In this document: positions 1 through 8,446 of the stretch, in pieces
Layout: each line of letters starts with the position of its first letter
How positions within the stretch are numbered: position 1 is the first letter of the stretch
Source of the DNA: Streptococcus suis YS56
GTDB taxonomy: Bacteria > Bacillota > Bacilli > Lactobacillales > Streptococcaceae
Assembly (NCBI RefSeq): GCF_000440115.1
Contig: NZ_ALMY01000056.1
Coordinates: forward strand, 1 to 64,000
Length of the DNA stretch: 64,000 nucleotides
Reading direction: 5' to 3'
Notes under the pieces: model-generated
What the model saw: the letters and a program-made list of their open reading frames with translations, nothing else
What the model was told of the DNA's origin: nothing
The model's database searches: none
Position numbers and translations under genes: made by a program

Positions 1-169
1 GAGTTCTTTCCCACTCCCTAAAGAATTTTTGATTATCAAACTGTAAGACTGTATCGTATTTATCGGTACCATGTCCTTCAATCCAATCGTAGCTTCCATC
101 CTTACGTGCAATAAATCCATCTAAACTCATTGCAATATTTAACACCAATCGTCTCACAATTAACCTCAT
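1..169 (-). CDS. Dihydrofolate reductase family protein (RibD C-terminal-like), N-terminal part
   Basis: The minus strand opens with ATG at 167-169 and stays open to the window edge, giving 56 codons that begin MRLIVRRLVLNIAMSLDGFI. The motif NIAMSLDGFIARKDGSYDW is typical of the start of RibD C-terminal/dihydrofolate-reductase-like NADPH-dependent reductases. A strong promoter lies just upstream. The ATG at 129 is an alternative, but starting there would remove the first beta strand. The 3' part is outside the window, so substrate and completeness cannot be judged; many members have no known physiological substrate. Confidence 0.75.
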   Translation of the reverse strand, partial: MRLIVRRLVLNIAMSLDGFIARKDGSYDWIEGHGTDKYDTVLQFDNQKFFREWERT

Positions 170-190
170 TTCATACCTTAGTGACAAACT

Positions 191-219
191 ATTATACCAG
201 TCATTCTTCCTATTCTCAA
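191..219 (-). promoter_or_regulatory. Promoter of the DHFR-like gene
   Basis: Minus-strand -35 TTGAGA (214-219), a 17-nt spacer and extended -10 TGGTATAAT (-10 hexamer at 191-196). Transcription would start about 15 nt before the ATG at 169. Confidence 0.7.
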
Positions 220-294
220 CCAAAAGTCCCTATAACTCCTCTTCCTTTGAATAGGACAATTATTCATTTCCTGTACAGCAAAGAACATGATAAA

Positions 295-527
295 AAGGTA
301 CACTGGACCTTAAAAAAATTGAAGAAGTTTGTGAAAGATAGCAAGTTATTAAACTCTTAGAAACATTGATATTTCGGCGTTTCTGAGAGCTTTTTTATTT
401 TCAACATAAAGAAAAAAAGATTGAAGAAAATTGACCAAAATGGACTTTTTCTTCAATCTGAAAGGTCCACCGGACCTTATTCGCTTTCGTATTTTCAAGC
501 TCATGATAAAAAGGTCCACTGGACCTT
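295..527. repeat. Three copies of an AAGGTCCACTGGACCTT-type palindrome
   Basis: Near-identical 17-bp palindromes lie at 295-311 (one base changed), 462-478 (CCGG centre) and 511-527. Copies one and three also share the preceding CATGATAAA, so they look duplicated. The last copy is the nup terminator. The 170-532 stretch carries no supported gene. Confidence 0.75.
419..458. other. Hairpin in the intergenic region
   Basis: GATTGAAGAAAA (419-430) pairs with TTTTTCTTCAATC (446-458) around a 15-nt loop. It is AT-rich and lies between two copies of the palindromic repeat. Role unknown. Confidence 0.5.
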
Positions 528-532
528 TTTAT
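508..532 (-). terminator. Terminator of the nup operon
   Basis: AAAAAGGTCC and GGACCTTTTT form a perfect stem starting right after the stop codon of the last permease gene. U-runs exist on both strands, so it could stop transcription both ways. Confidence 0.8.
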
Positions 533-1486
533 TTATTTAGATTTGATATAGTTGATACCATCTGCTTTAGGAGCGACTGCTTTACCAAAGAAAGCAGACA
601 GGGCAATAACAGTAATCAAATATGGTGCAATTTGAAGATAAACTGTTGGAATATCTTTCAATCCTGGTAATTGTCCACCCACTACTGCTAAACTTTGCGA
701 AAGACCGAAGAATAGACTGGCAAGCATAGCGCCAATTGGATTCCACTTACCGAAAATTACAGCTGCTAGAGCGATGAAACCTGAACCTACGATTGTTGTT
801 GCAGAGAAGTTGATATTCACTGATTGAGCACTTACAGCTCCACCAACACCACCAAGGAAACCAGCAATCAACACACCTGCATAACGCATAGCGTAGACAT
901 TGATTCCCAAAGTATCCGCTGCCTGCGGATGTTCACCTACTGAGCGAAGGCGCAAACCGAACTTGGTTTTATAAAGGATGAACCAAGCAAGAAATGCTGT
1001 TGCAATAGCTACATAACCCATCAAGCTTGTATTTTTGAAGAAAATTTCACCAATGATGGGAATATCTGCCAAGATAGGGAATGAAAATTTACCAAATGAT
1101 TCAGTAATACTATCAGTTTGACCCTTATTATAGATAACCTTGACTAGGAAAACTCCCAATGCTGGAGCCAAAAGGTTCAACACCGTACCTGATACAACGT
1201 GGTCTGCACGGAAATTAATCGTCGCCATCGCATGAATAGCGGCAAAGACAACACCAGCAAGACCTCCTACAATAACAGCTAATAATGGAGTAGCATTACC
1301 AAATGTCCCTGCAAATTCGATATTGAAAACAACACCAGCAAAGGCACCGATAACCATGATTCCTTCTAGACCAACGTTTACAATACCACCGCGTTCAGAG
1401 AAAACTCCTCCAAGACTGGTAAAGATTAAGGGTGCTGAATAAATCAACATTTGCGAAATGAGTAAGGCAAGAATTGAAACATTCAT
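533..1486 (-). CDS. nupC: Nucleoside ABC transporter permease (second)
   Basis: A 317-residue hydrophobic protein of the BPD_transp_2 (LivM/RbsC-like) permease family. It probably forms the membrane channel with the 1488-2549 product for nucleosides delivered by the BmpA lipoprotein. The family motif region GLEGIMVIGAFAGV near residue 40 and the segment LRLRSVGEHPQAADTLGINV (the cytoplasmic coupling loop facing the ATPase) are both visible. It begins one base after the upstream permease stop, so translation is likely coupled. The symbol follows the Lactococcus lactis bmpA-nupABC system; other annotations use nupQ or yufQ. Substrate is inferred from the adjacent salvage enzymes. Confidence 0.85.
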   Translation of the reverse strand: MNVSILALLISQMLIYSAPLIFTSLGGVFSERGGIVNVGLEGIMVIGAFAGVVFNIEFAGTFGNATPLLAVIVGGLAGVVFAAIHAMATINFRADHVVSGTVLNLLAPALGVFLVKVIYNKGQTDSITESFGKFSFPILADIPIIGEIFFKNTSLMGYVAIATAFLAWFILYKTKFGLRLRSVGEHPQAADTLGINVYAMRYAGVLIAGFLGGVGGAVSAQSVNINFSATTIVGSGFIALAAVIFGKWNPIGAMLASLFFGLSQSLAVVGGQLPGLKDIPTVYLQIAPYLITVIALSAFFGKAVAPKADGINYIKSK

Positions 1487-1487
1487 C

Positions 1488-2549
1488 TTATTTCGCTCCT
1501 TTCGCTTTATTTCTAGATTTTAATAATTGTTCAAAAATAAATTTCACACCGATAAAGAAAATGATTGATGCAGTAACAACGTTGATCAATTCAGGTGGAA
1601 TCTGTGCACGTACCATACCTGGGGCACCGACAGAAAGAACACCGAATAGAAAGGCAGCCAATGGAATACCTAACGGTGAATTAGAAGCTAAAAGCGCTAC
1701 TGACATACCATTAAAACCAATATCCAAGTTACCGCTTTGGATGTAAACGTTTTGGAAAGTACCCAAACCTTGGATAGCTCCCCCAAGACCCGCAAGAGCA
1801 CCTGAAATAATCATAGATAGAATAATTGTACGTTTCGCAGACATACCCGCATAATCCGATGCTGTTGGGTTAAGACCCACTGAGCGAATCTCAAAACCAA
1901 GAGTCGTTTTGGTCAATAGGAACCAAATCACAAAAACTGCAATAATGGCAAAGAAAATACCAATATTCATACGTGAGTTATCTGTCAATGCACGGAGCCA
2001 CTCTGTTTGGTAAGAGGCATTTGCTGACACGTTAACTGTCGAGTCTGTATTCTTCATCAAACTATCTGCAAATACATCACGAATGATATAGTTACATGAA
2101 TAGAGTAAGATGTAGTTCATCATAATCGTAACGATAACTTCACTTGTTCCCAAATAGGCACGTAGAATACCTGGAATAGCTCCAGCAATACCGCCTGCCA
2201 ACATAGCAATCAAGACTGTTCCCAAAATCAAAACTGGACGTGGTAAGTCAGGATTCGCCAAGGCAAACCATCCAGCAAAAACCCAACCAACATAGGCCTG
2301 ACCAGACAAACCAACGTTGAAGAAACCTGCACGACTAGCTACTGCGAAACCGAGAGCAGTGAAAACAAGTGGTGCCATTGCACGGAAAATTTCACCAATT
2401 GATTTGATATTACCAAAAGCTGAATAGAATAACTCTTCATAGCCCCAAATTGGATCGTAGCCAAAAACAAGCATGACAATCGCTCCAAGTAGGATACCAC
2501 TGACCACAGCCATTAATGGAAGGGCCAAATTCTTATATTTATTAAGCAT
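1488..2549 (-). CDS. nupB: Nucleoside ABC transporter permease (first)
   Basis: A 353-residue BPD_transp_2 family permease beginning MLNKYKNLALPLMAVVSG. I chose the ATG at 2549 over a longer frame from 2576 because it follows a GGGAGAAG ribosome-binding site inside the end of the ATPase gene and starts at the first membrane segment. It overlaps the ATPase gene by 8 bp. The coupling-loop motif EIRSVGLNPTASDYAGM and the RAGFFNVGLSGQAYVG segment match nucleoside transporter permeases of the NupP/YufP type. It works as a heterodimer with the next permease. Confidence 0.85.
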   Translation of the reverse strand: MLNKYKNLALPLMAVVSGILLGAIVMLVFGYDPIWGYEELFYSAFGNIKSIGEIFRAMAPLVFTALGFAVASRAGFFNVGLSGQAYVGWVFAGWFALANPDLPRPVLILGTVLIAMLAGGIAGAIPGILRAYLGTSEVIVTIMMNYILLYSCNYIIRDVFADSLMKNTDSTVNVSANASYQTEWLRALTDNSRMNIGIFFAIIAVFVIWFLLTKTTLGFEIRSVGLNPTASDYAGMSAKRTIILSMIISGALAGLGGAIQGLGTFQNVYIQSGNLDIGFNGMSVALLASNSPLGIPLAAFLFGVLSVGAPGMVRAQIPPELINVVTASIIFFIGVKFIFEQLLKSRNKAKGAK

Positions 2550-4077
2550 GTTCTTCTCCCTTCTCAATATGTCCACCTGCCATCAAGACACCCAACTCTT
2601 GTTTATTGGTCTTAGCAGGTTCAACAATACCATGGATGACACCATCATGGATAACAGCAATTCTATCTGATACATCCAAAATTTCATCCAATTCGAAGCT
2701 GACAACAAGAACAGCCTTACCCTTATCACGTTCTGCAATGAGACGCTTACGAATATACTCAATAGCACCAACGTCCAAACCGCGTGTTGGTTGGCTAACA
2801 ATGAAAAGGTCTGGGTTGCGATCGATTTCACGCGCGATGATAGCTTTTTGCTGGTTACCGCCTGAAAGAGCCTTGATTGGAACGAGTTCACTCGCCCCAC
2901 GAACGTCAAATTCTTCCATTAACGCGCGTGCTTTTTCATTAATGATATTATAGTTCAAGATACCATTTTTTGAAATCGGTTCTTTATAGTAAGTTTGAAG
3001 CGCAAAGTTCTCAGCAACAGTCATCGGAAGAACGAGTCCATCGCGATGACGATCTTCGGGAACGTGGCTCACTTGCATTTCTGTAATTTTACGTGGAGTT
3101 TTACCAACTACTTCCTCACCTTTGATAGTGATTGAACCAGATTTTACCTTACGTAAACCAGTGATTGCCTGAATCAACTCACTTTGACCGTTTCCGTCGA
3201 TACCGGCAATACCAACAACCTCACCTGCTCGAACATCAAGCGACAAGCCCTTAACTGCTGGGATACCACGGTTTTCATTGACCACCAAATCCTTAATTGA
3301 CAAAATGACTTCTTTAGGACTCGCTTCAACTTTCTCTGTTTTAAAGGAAACGGAACGTCCAACCATCCACTCAGCCAAATCTTGGTTTGTTGCTCCTTCA
3401 ACGGCAACTGTTTCGATTGATTTACCTCGACGAATAACTGTTACACTATCGGCAACTGCACGAATTTCATCCAATTTGTGCGTAATCAAAATAATAGATT
3501 TACCTTCTTCAACCAAGGCTTTCATAATTTTCAAGAGCTCTGCAATTTCCGCAGGGGTCAATACAGCTGTCGGCTCATCAAAAATTAAAAGGTCTGCTCC
3601 ACGGTAAAGTGTTTTAAGGATTTCTACACGTTGCTGTGCACCCACAGAAATATCTGCAACCTTTGCAGTTGGATCAACTTCAAGACCATACTTAGCAGAA
3701 AGTTCTTTAATTTCTGCGATAGCTTTTTTAAGGTCAATCACGCCACCTTTGGTGGTTTCAGAACCAAGAATGATGTTCTCAGCAACTGTGAAAGCATCAA
3801 CCAACATAAAGTGTTGGTGCACCATACCAATACCCAATTGGGCTGCTTTGGATGGAGAGTCAATCTTCACGGATTGACCGTTGATAACAATTTCACCGCT
3901 TGTAGGTTCCAACAAGCCAGCAAGCATGTTCATCAGAGTAGATTTACCCGCACCATTCTCACCAAGAAGGGCATGGATTTCACCACGTCTGACATTCAAA
4001 TTGATGTGGTCATTTGCTACAAATTCACCAAATATCTTAGTGATATTGCGCATTTCAATGACATAATCCTTAGTCAT
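2542..4077 (-). CDS. nupA: Nucleoside ABC transporter ATP-binding protein (two ABC domains)
   Basis: A 511-residue protein with two fused nucleotide-binding domains, as in RbsA/NupO. The first domain has Walker A GENGAGKST, signature ISVGAQQR and Walker B LLIFDEPTAVLTP. The second has a degenerate Walker A (GIDGNGQSE), signature LSGGNQQK and VSQPTRGLD in place of a normal Walker B glutamate. The degenerate second site is normal for this family. It energises nucleoside uptake with the two downstream permeases. It lies 194 bp downstream of the lipoprotein gene, with a strongly structured spacer between them. Confidence 0.9.
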   Translation of the reverse strand: MTKDYVIEMRNITKIFGEFVANDHINLNVRRGEIHALLGENGAGKSTLMNMLAGLLEPTSGEIVINGQSVKIDSPSKAAQLGIGMVHQHFMLVDAFTVAENIILGSETTKGGVIDLKKAIAEIKELSAKYGLEVDPTAKVADISVGAQQRVEILKTLYRGADLLIFDEPTAVLTPAEIAELLKIMKALVEEGKSIILITHKLDEIRAVADSVTVIRRGKSIETVAVEGATNQDLAEWMVGRSVSFKTEKVEASPKEVILSIKDLVVNENRGIPAVKGLSLDVRAGEVVGIAGIDGNGQSELIQAITGLRKVKSGSITIKGEEVVGKTPRKITEMQVSHVPEDRHRDGLVLPMTVAENFALQTYYKEPISKNGILNYNIINEKARALMEEFDVRGASELVPIKALSGGNQQKAIIAREIDRNPDLFIVSQPTRGLDVGAIEYIRKRLIAERDKGKAVLVVSFELDEILDVSDRIAVIHDGVIHGIVEPAKTNKQELGVLMAGGHIEKGEEHA

Positions 4078-4167
4078 AATCTATTATCCTTTCTGACTAT
4101 AGCCTTCTGAAAATTCTTCAGTACTACTTTAGTACCTTAAAATTCTTCATCAACTATACCATTTTTG

Positions 4168-4252
4168 TCAGTAAAACCTACCATAGCTGATAGGCTTTAC
4201 TGAGAAAAATCTCAGCCCGAAAACGGCGACCCCGTCGGGTCGCCGAATCGGA
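4168..4252 (-). promoter_or_regulatory. Three stacked hairpins between bmpA and nupA
   Basis: Three inverted repeats follow each other. 4217-4252 is a GC-rich stem, CGGCGACCC/GGGTCGCCG (4224-4232 and 4237-4245), extended by CCGA/TCGG. 4200-4215 is CTGAG/CTCAG. 4168-4203 has arms TCAGTAAA/TTTACTGA. There is no long U-run, so a leaky attenuator or an mRNA-stabilising structure that leaves lipoprotein in excess over the ATPase is more likely than a full terminator. Confidence 0.6.
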
Positions 4253-4271
4253 ATTGTCGAAAAGAAATTCA

Positions 4272-5339
4272 TTAAGGTTTTTCAGGAACTTCTACTTTGC
4301 CATCCAAGATAGCTTGCTTAGCATCTGCAACTGCTTTAGAAGCATCTTCTGAAAGGTTAGTTTCTGCCAATTCAACACCTTTATCTTTCAATGAGAATTG
4401 AAGTACTTGACCACCAGGGAATTCACCAGCGACAGCTTTAGTTGCAATATCTTTAACTGAAGTACCAACTTGTTTCAATGTTGAAGCCAATACAAAGTTA
4501 GAAGACTTACCATCTTTAGAAGTGTATTCACCTTCTGCTGATTGGTCACGGTCAACACCGATTACCCAAACTTTATCTGCTTCATTACGAGTTTCATTTT
4601 CTGCTTTAGCAGCAGCAAATACACCGTTACCAGTACCACCAGAAGCGTGGAAGATAACATCTGCACCTGCAGCATATTGAGCAGCTGCAAGAGTTTGACC
4701 TTTAGCAGCATCACCAAATGAACCTGCATAATCAACTGTAATCTTGATGTCTTTGTTTACAGACTTAGCACCCGCAACGAAACCAGCTTCAAAGCGATCG
4801 ATGATAACACCTTCCATACCACCGATGAAACCTACGTGGTTTGTTTTAGTTGACTTAGCTGCAGCAACACCAGCAAGATATGATGCTTCATGGTCTGCGA
4901 AACCTACGCTAACTACGTTGTCTTGATCTGGAACAACACTATCCACGATTACATAGTGTGTGTCAGGATTATTTGGTGCAACCTCAGCAATCGCACTCTC
5001 CAAGGCAAAACCAATACCGAACACAAGGTTGTAACCACCAGCAACAGCTGAATCAAGGTTTGTAATGTATTCTGATTCATTAGCTGATTGGAAGTAATCG
5101 TAGCCATTACCTTTAGAAAGACCAGCTGCATTACCCCATTCTTGAAGACCTTCCCATGCAGATTGGTTAAATGAACGGTCATCAACACCACCAATGTCAG
5201 TAACGATAGCAGCTTTCACAGATGTGTCCGCTGATGAAGATGCTTCTGAGCTACTGCTTTTTGAAGCACGGTTACCACATGCAGCCAAAGATACAGCCGC
5301 AACAGCTGCTAGACCAAGTCCAACAAGTTTCTTGTTCAT
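4272..5339 (-). CDS. bmpA: BMP-family nucleoside-binding lipoprotein
   Basis: A 355-residue substrate-binding lipoprotein. A signal peptide ends in lipobox LAAC (Cys21), followed by a Ser-rich linker. The mature part has the BMP-family pattern DIGGVDDRSFNQSAWEG near residue 50 and FIGGMEGVIIDRFEAGF. Such proteins (PnrA/TmpC, L. lactis BmpA) bind purine and pyrimidine nucleosides. It is first of the transporter genes and sits downstream of cdd, deoC and pdp, which metabolise the same substrates. A good AGGAGG site precedes the ATG. A small hairpin (ACAGTC/GACTGT) lies between cdd and this gene. Confidence 0.92.
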   Translation of the reverse strand: MNKKLVGLGLAAVAAVSLAACGNRASKSSSSEASSSADTSVKAAIVTDIGGVDDRSFNQSAWEGLQEWGNAAGLSKGNGYDYFQSANESEYITNLDSAVAGGYNLVFGIGFALESAIAEVAPNNPDTHYVIVDSVVPDQDNVVSVGFADHEASYLAGVAAAKSTKTNHVGFIGGMEGVIIDRFEAGFVAGAKSVNKDIKITVDYAGSFGDAAKGQTLAAAQYAAGADVIFHASGGTGNGVFAAAKAENETRNEADKVWVIGVDRDQSAEGEYTSKDGKSSNFVLASTLKQVGTSVKDIATKAVAGEFPGGQVLQFSLKDKGVELAETNLSEDASKAVADAKQAILDGKVEVPEKP

Positions 5340-5419
5340 TTCTGAACCCTCCTAAAAATCTTTTTGCAACTACATTGTTGCAGAGTAATATTGCTACAGT
5401 CAAATGACTGTCATACAGA

Positions 5420-5809
5420 CTAGGTTAAGTCTGTAAAGGAATATGGAAGTAATTCCCCGACTGTCATCTCGACTGTCGATTTATCTTTAGCGACCAAGGT
5501 CACTTTTAAATCCTTATCAAAAAATTCTGCCATAACTTGGCGACAAGCTCCACAAGGAGATATTGGCTTTTCTGTTTCACCATAAATAATGATCTCAGAA
5601 AAATCTTTCACTCCTTCAGAAATGGCCTTGAAAATAGCTGTCCTTTCAGCGCAATTGGTCAAACCAAAGCTTGCATTTTCAATGTTTACACCCGTAAATA
5701 TTTCCCCTGCCTTAGCTACAAGAACTGCACTAACTGGAAACTTTGAGTACGGTACGTATGCTTTTTGACTGTTTTCTACAGCTAATTCAATTAAATCAAT
5801 AGTCTCCAT
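5420..5809 (-). CDS. cdd: Cytidine deaminase
   Basis: Deaminates cytidine and deoxycytidine to uridine and deoxyuridine. Zinc ligands and the catalytic Glu are seen in [11 protein letters not shown] and [12 protein letters not shown]; substrate contacts include YSKFPVSA and NIENASFG. The start at 5809 (METIDLIEL) gives 129 residues, usual for the homotetrameric class, and overlaps deoC by 14 bp with GGAG 11 nt ahead. A start five codons earlier (5824) is possible but has a weak binding site. It supplies uridine to the phosphorylase gene of the same operon. Confidence 0.93.
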   Translation of the reverse strand: METIDLIELAVENSQKAYVPYSKFPVSAVLVAKAGEIFTGVNIENASFGLTNCAERTAIFKAISEGVKDFSEIIIYGETEKPISPCGACRQVMAEFFDKDLKVTLVAKDKSTVEMTVGELLPYSFTDLT

Positions 5810-6458
5810 CCGCCTGTGCTCCATTCATGATTGCCACGCCTGATGACGCACCAATACGAGACGCTCCTGCTTCGATAAAAGCAATAGCATCTTCATACGA
5901 ACGTGCACCACCAGAAGCCTTCACTCCCATGTCAGGACCTACTGTTTTTCTCATCAAAGCAACATCCGCTACTGTAGCACCACCTGTAGAAAATCCTGTA
6001 GATGTTTTAACATAGTCCGCACCAGCTTCTTGAGATAATTGACAAGCCTTCACTTTCTCATCGTCAGTAAGGAGACATGCTTCGATGATAACTTTGACTA
6101 GTTTATCACCACTTGCTGCTACAACAGCTTTAATATCCTCCAAAACCAAATCGTAATTTCCAGTTTTCAGAGCACCGATATTGATAACCATGTCAATCTC
6201 ATCTGCACCATTTGCAATAGCATCTTTGGTCTCAAAGGCTTTGACAGCTGGTGTATTAGCTCCTAGAGGGAAGCCGATAACAGTACATACCTTTACATCA
6301 GTACCTTTCAAGCCTTCTGCCGCAAATGATACCCAGGTTGGGTTGATACATACACTGGCAAAGTCATATTCTTTAGCTTCTTCTAGCACCTTTGCAACTT
6401 GTTCTTTTGTTGTTTCAGGTTTAAGAACTGTATGATCAATGTATTTATTTAATTTCAT
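5796..6458 (-). CDS. deoC: Deoxyribose-phosphate aldolase
   Basis: A 220-residue class I aldolase that cleaves 2-deoxyribose-5-phosphate into acetaldehyde and glyceraldehyde-3-phosphate, linking DNA-derived sugar to glycolysis. Family landmarks are [11 protein letters not shown] at the N-terminus, the Schiff-base lysine in [15 protein letters not shown], and the C-terminal phosphate-binding [12 protein letters not shown] and RIGASSG. It sits between pdp and cdd with short or overlapping junctions, which indicates one transcript. Confidence 0.95.
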   Translation of the reverse strand: MKLNKYIDHTVLKPETTKEQVAKVLEEAKEYDFASVCINPTWVSFAAEGLKGTDVKVCTVIGFPLGANTPAVKAFETKDAIANGADEIDMVINIGALKTGNYDLVLEDIKAVVAASGDKLVKVIIEACLLTDDEKVKACQLSQEAGADYVKTSTGFSTGGATVADVALMRKTVGPDMGVKASGGARSYEDAIAFIEAGASRIGASSGVAIMNGAQADGDY

Positions 6459-6473
6459 TATTTTCTCCGTACA

Positions 6474-7751
6474 TTACGAAATAATCTCAATGATTTCTTT
6501 CGTTTTTACACTCTCTTTATCTATTTTAACATTTTTTTTGAAAATTGTAAGCATATTTTCCGAAATATTTTCATTTGCGTAAATTGTTGCTACGTTTTCT
6601 CCTTTGGAAACTGGCTCACCAACTTTCTTATGGAAAACAATTCCGGTCTCGTAATCCAAATCGTCTGTTTTTACAGCACGACCTGCTCCAATTCTCATAG
6701 CGAATAAACCAAATTCCAAGGCCGGAAGTCCAACAATATAGCCGTCTTCATCTGCCAAGACATCTACTTGATGTGAAACCTGAACTGGACGATACAAGTC
6801 TTCCAAATCACCACCTTGAGCGACAACCATCTCTTCAAATTTCTTGAGGGCAGCTCCGTTTTCGATATGTTGGCGAACTTCTTCCACTGTCTTTTCAACA
6901 TTTGCCAAACCAAGCATGATTTGAGCCAATTCACAGATGAATTCTGTCACATCTTCTCTGCCTTTGCCCTGGAGAATATCCAAGGCTTCTAGAATTTCCA
7001 AACGGTTACCGATGGAAGTACCTACCGGTTGGGACATGTCTGTCAAGACAGCTTCTGTCTTGCGACCTACAGCTTTTCCAAGGTCGACCATTGTTCGAGC
7101 AAGAACACGTGCATCTTCGATGTTTTTCATGAAGGCACCTTCGCCAACCGTTACATCAAGAAGGATGGCATCCGCACCAGCCGCAATCTTTTTAGACATA
7201 ACCGAACTTGCAATCAGCGGAATGATATCCACCGTGGCAGTCACATCACGCAGGGCATAAAGCAATTTATCAGCCTTCACTAAATTGTCCGATTGACCAA
7301 TAACTGCCACACCTGTTTCCTGAACTTGCTTGATAAAGTCTTCTTGACTAACTTCAATCTGGTATCCTTTGATTGACTCTAACTTATCCAAGGTTCCGCC
7401 AGTATGACCAAGTCCACGACCGCTCATCTTTGCAACTGGAATATCAAAACTTGCTACCAATGGCGCTAAGATGAGTGTGACCTTATCTCCGACACCACCT
7501 GTAGAATGCTTATCTACCTTGATGCCTGGAATTGCAGACAAATCAATCTGTTCACCCGTTGCAACCATGGACATTGTCAAATCAGAAATCTCACGTGTTG
7601 ACATCCCTTTGAAATAAATCGCCATCGCCAAGGCTGACATTTGATAATCCGGTACTGTCCCAGCTACATATCCATCAATCAACCATTTGATCTCTTCAGA
7701 CGATAGTTCTAAGCCATCACGCTTTTTTTGAATTAAATCAACTGCTCTCAT
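6474..7751 (-). CDS. pdp: Pyrimidine-nucleoside phosphorylase
   Basis: A 425-residue member of the thymidine/pyrimidine nucleoside phosphorylase family. It splits uridine, deoxyuridine or thymidine with phosphate into base and (deoxy)ribose-1-phosphate. Diagnostic motifs are the phosphate loop KHSTGGVGD and the KMSGRGLGHTGGTLDKLE signature, plus the C-terminal PYNP domain (about residues 345-420). In low-GC Gram-positives the enzyme usually accepts both uridine and thymidine, so pdp fits better than a strict deoA. It overlaps the upstream methyltransferase gene by 4 bp (ATGA). Confidence 0.93.
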   Translation of the reverse strand: MRAVDLIQKKRDGLELSSEEIKWLIDGYVAGTVPDYQMSALAMAIYFKGMSTREISDLTMSMVATGEQIDLSAIPGIKVDKHSTGGVGDKVTLILAPLVASFDIPVAKMSGRGLGHTGGTLDKLESIKGYQIEVSQEDFIKQVQETGVAVIGQSDNLVKADKLLYALRDVTATVDIIPLIASSVMSKKIAAGADAILLDVTVGEGAFMKNIEDARVLARTMVDLGKAVGRKTEAVLTDMSQPVGTSIGNRLEILEALDILQGKGREDVTEFICELAQIMLGLANVEKTVEEVRQHIENGAALKKFEEMVVAQGGDLEDLYRPVQVSHQVDVLADEDGYIVGLPALEFGLFAMRIGAGRAVKTDDLDYETGIVFHKKVGEPVSKGENVATIYANENISENMLTIFKKNVKIDKESVKTKEIIEIIS

Positions 7752-8338
7752 TCTCTCACACTTTCAAGGATGTAGTAACCCTTGTCTTTCTTTATAATCT
7801 GGCAGTTGCCGAACACCTCTTCCATCTTAGCCTTGGCACTCGGTGCACCTTGTTTCTTTTGAATGACAATGGTCAAGGTTCCGTTTGCCTCTAAGCGTTG
7901 AAAGGCTCCAGCAATTACTTCATGTACAACCGATTTTCCGGCCCGAATAGGTGGATTTGAAACAATATGATTGAATGTTTCGTCCACGTTTTCGTAGATA
8001 TTGGATTGATAAATTTTAGCGGTAACACCATTCCTCTCAGCATTTTTTGTAGCTAAATCCAAAGCTCTGCTATTAATATCAATCAGTGTTGTCTTGGTGC
8101 TGAACACCTTAGCAAGTGTCAAACCAATTGGGCCATAACCACAACCAACATCCAACACCGATGCCCCTTTTTCAAAATGAAGGGTTTTTAAAAGCACTTG
8201 ACTACCATAATCAACCATCTTCTTGCTAAAAACACCTGCATCTGTCATGAAAGACATTGGGGTGTCTAGTAAGTTTACGTGGATTTCATGAATATCATGT
8301 GCTACTGTAGGATTTTTTTCGTAATACATATTGGACAT
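7748..8338 (-). CDS. Class I SAM-dependent methyltransferase, RsmC-like
   Basis: A 196-residue methyltransferase with the SAM-binding DVGCGYGPIGLTLAKV loop and the NPPIRAGK motif expected of N2-guanine rRNA methyltransferases such as RsmC (G1207 of 16S rRNA). It corresponds in size to the single-domain YbxB-type proteins of Firmicutes. It is first in the salvage operon, its stop overlapping the pdp start. Its link to nucleoside catabolism is probably only positional. Exact target nucleotide not determinable here. Confidence 0.85.
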   Translation of the reverse strand: MSNMYYEKNPTVAHDIHEIHVNLLDTPMSFMTDAGVFSKKMVDYGSQVLLKTLHFEKGASVLDVGCGYGPIGLTLAKVFSTKTTLIDINSRALDLATKNAERNGVTAKIYQSNIYENVDETFNHIVSNPPIRAGKSVVHEVIAGAFQRLEANGTLTIVIQKKQGAPSAKAKMEEVFGNCQIIKKDKGYYILESVRE

Positions 8339-8344
8339 GTACTT

Positions 8345-8373
8345 ATTATAACATTTCCTAAAAACGTTTTCAA
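8345..8373 (-). promoter_or_regulatory. Salvage operon promoter overlapped by a cre-like site
   Basis: Minus strand: -35 TTGAAA (8368-8373), 17-nt spacer, -10 TATAAT (8345-8350). The plus-strand sequence CTAAAAACGTTTTCAA (8358-8373) matches the catabolite-responsive consensus WTGNAARCGNWWWCAW at 14 of 16 positions and covers the -35, so CcpA repression of the operon is plausible. A weaker match lies at 8415-8430 before coaA. Confidence 0.65.
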
Positions 8374-8446
8374 GAGTTTTTCTTACATGAAAAATATGAT
8401 AAAATGAAATCGATATTGAAACGCTTACCTATAGGAAGAATTATGT

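Noticed and set aside
130-360. A 76-codon plus-strand open frame in the first intergenic region
   Set aside because: It overlaps the promoter and start of the DHFR-like gene on the other strand, has no ribosome-binding site or family resemblance, and covers one copy of the palindromic repeat.
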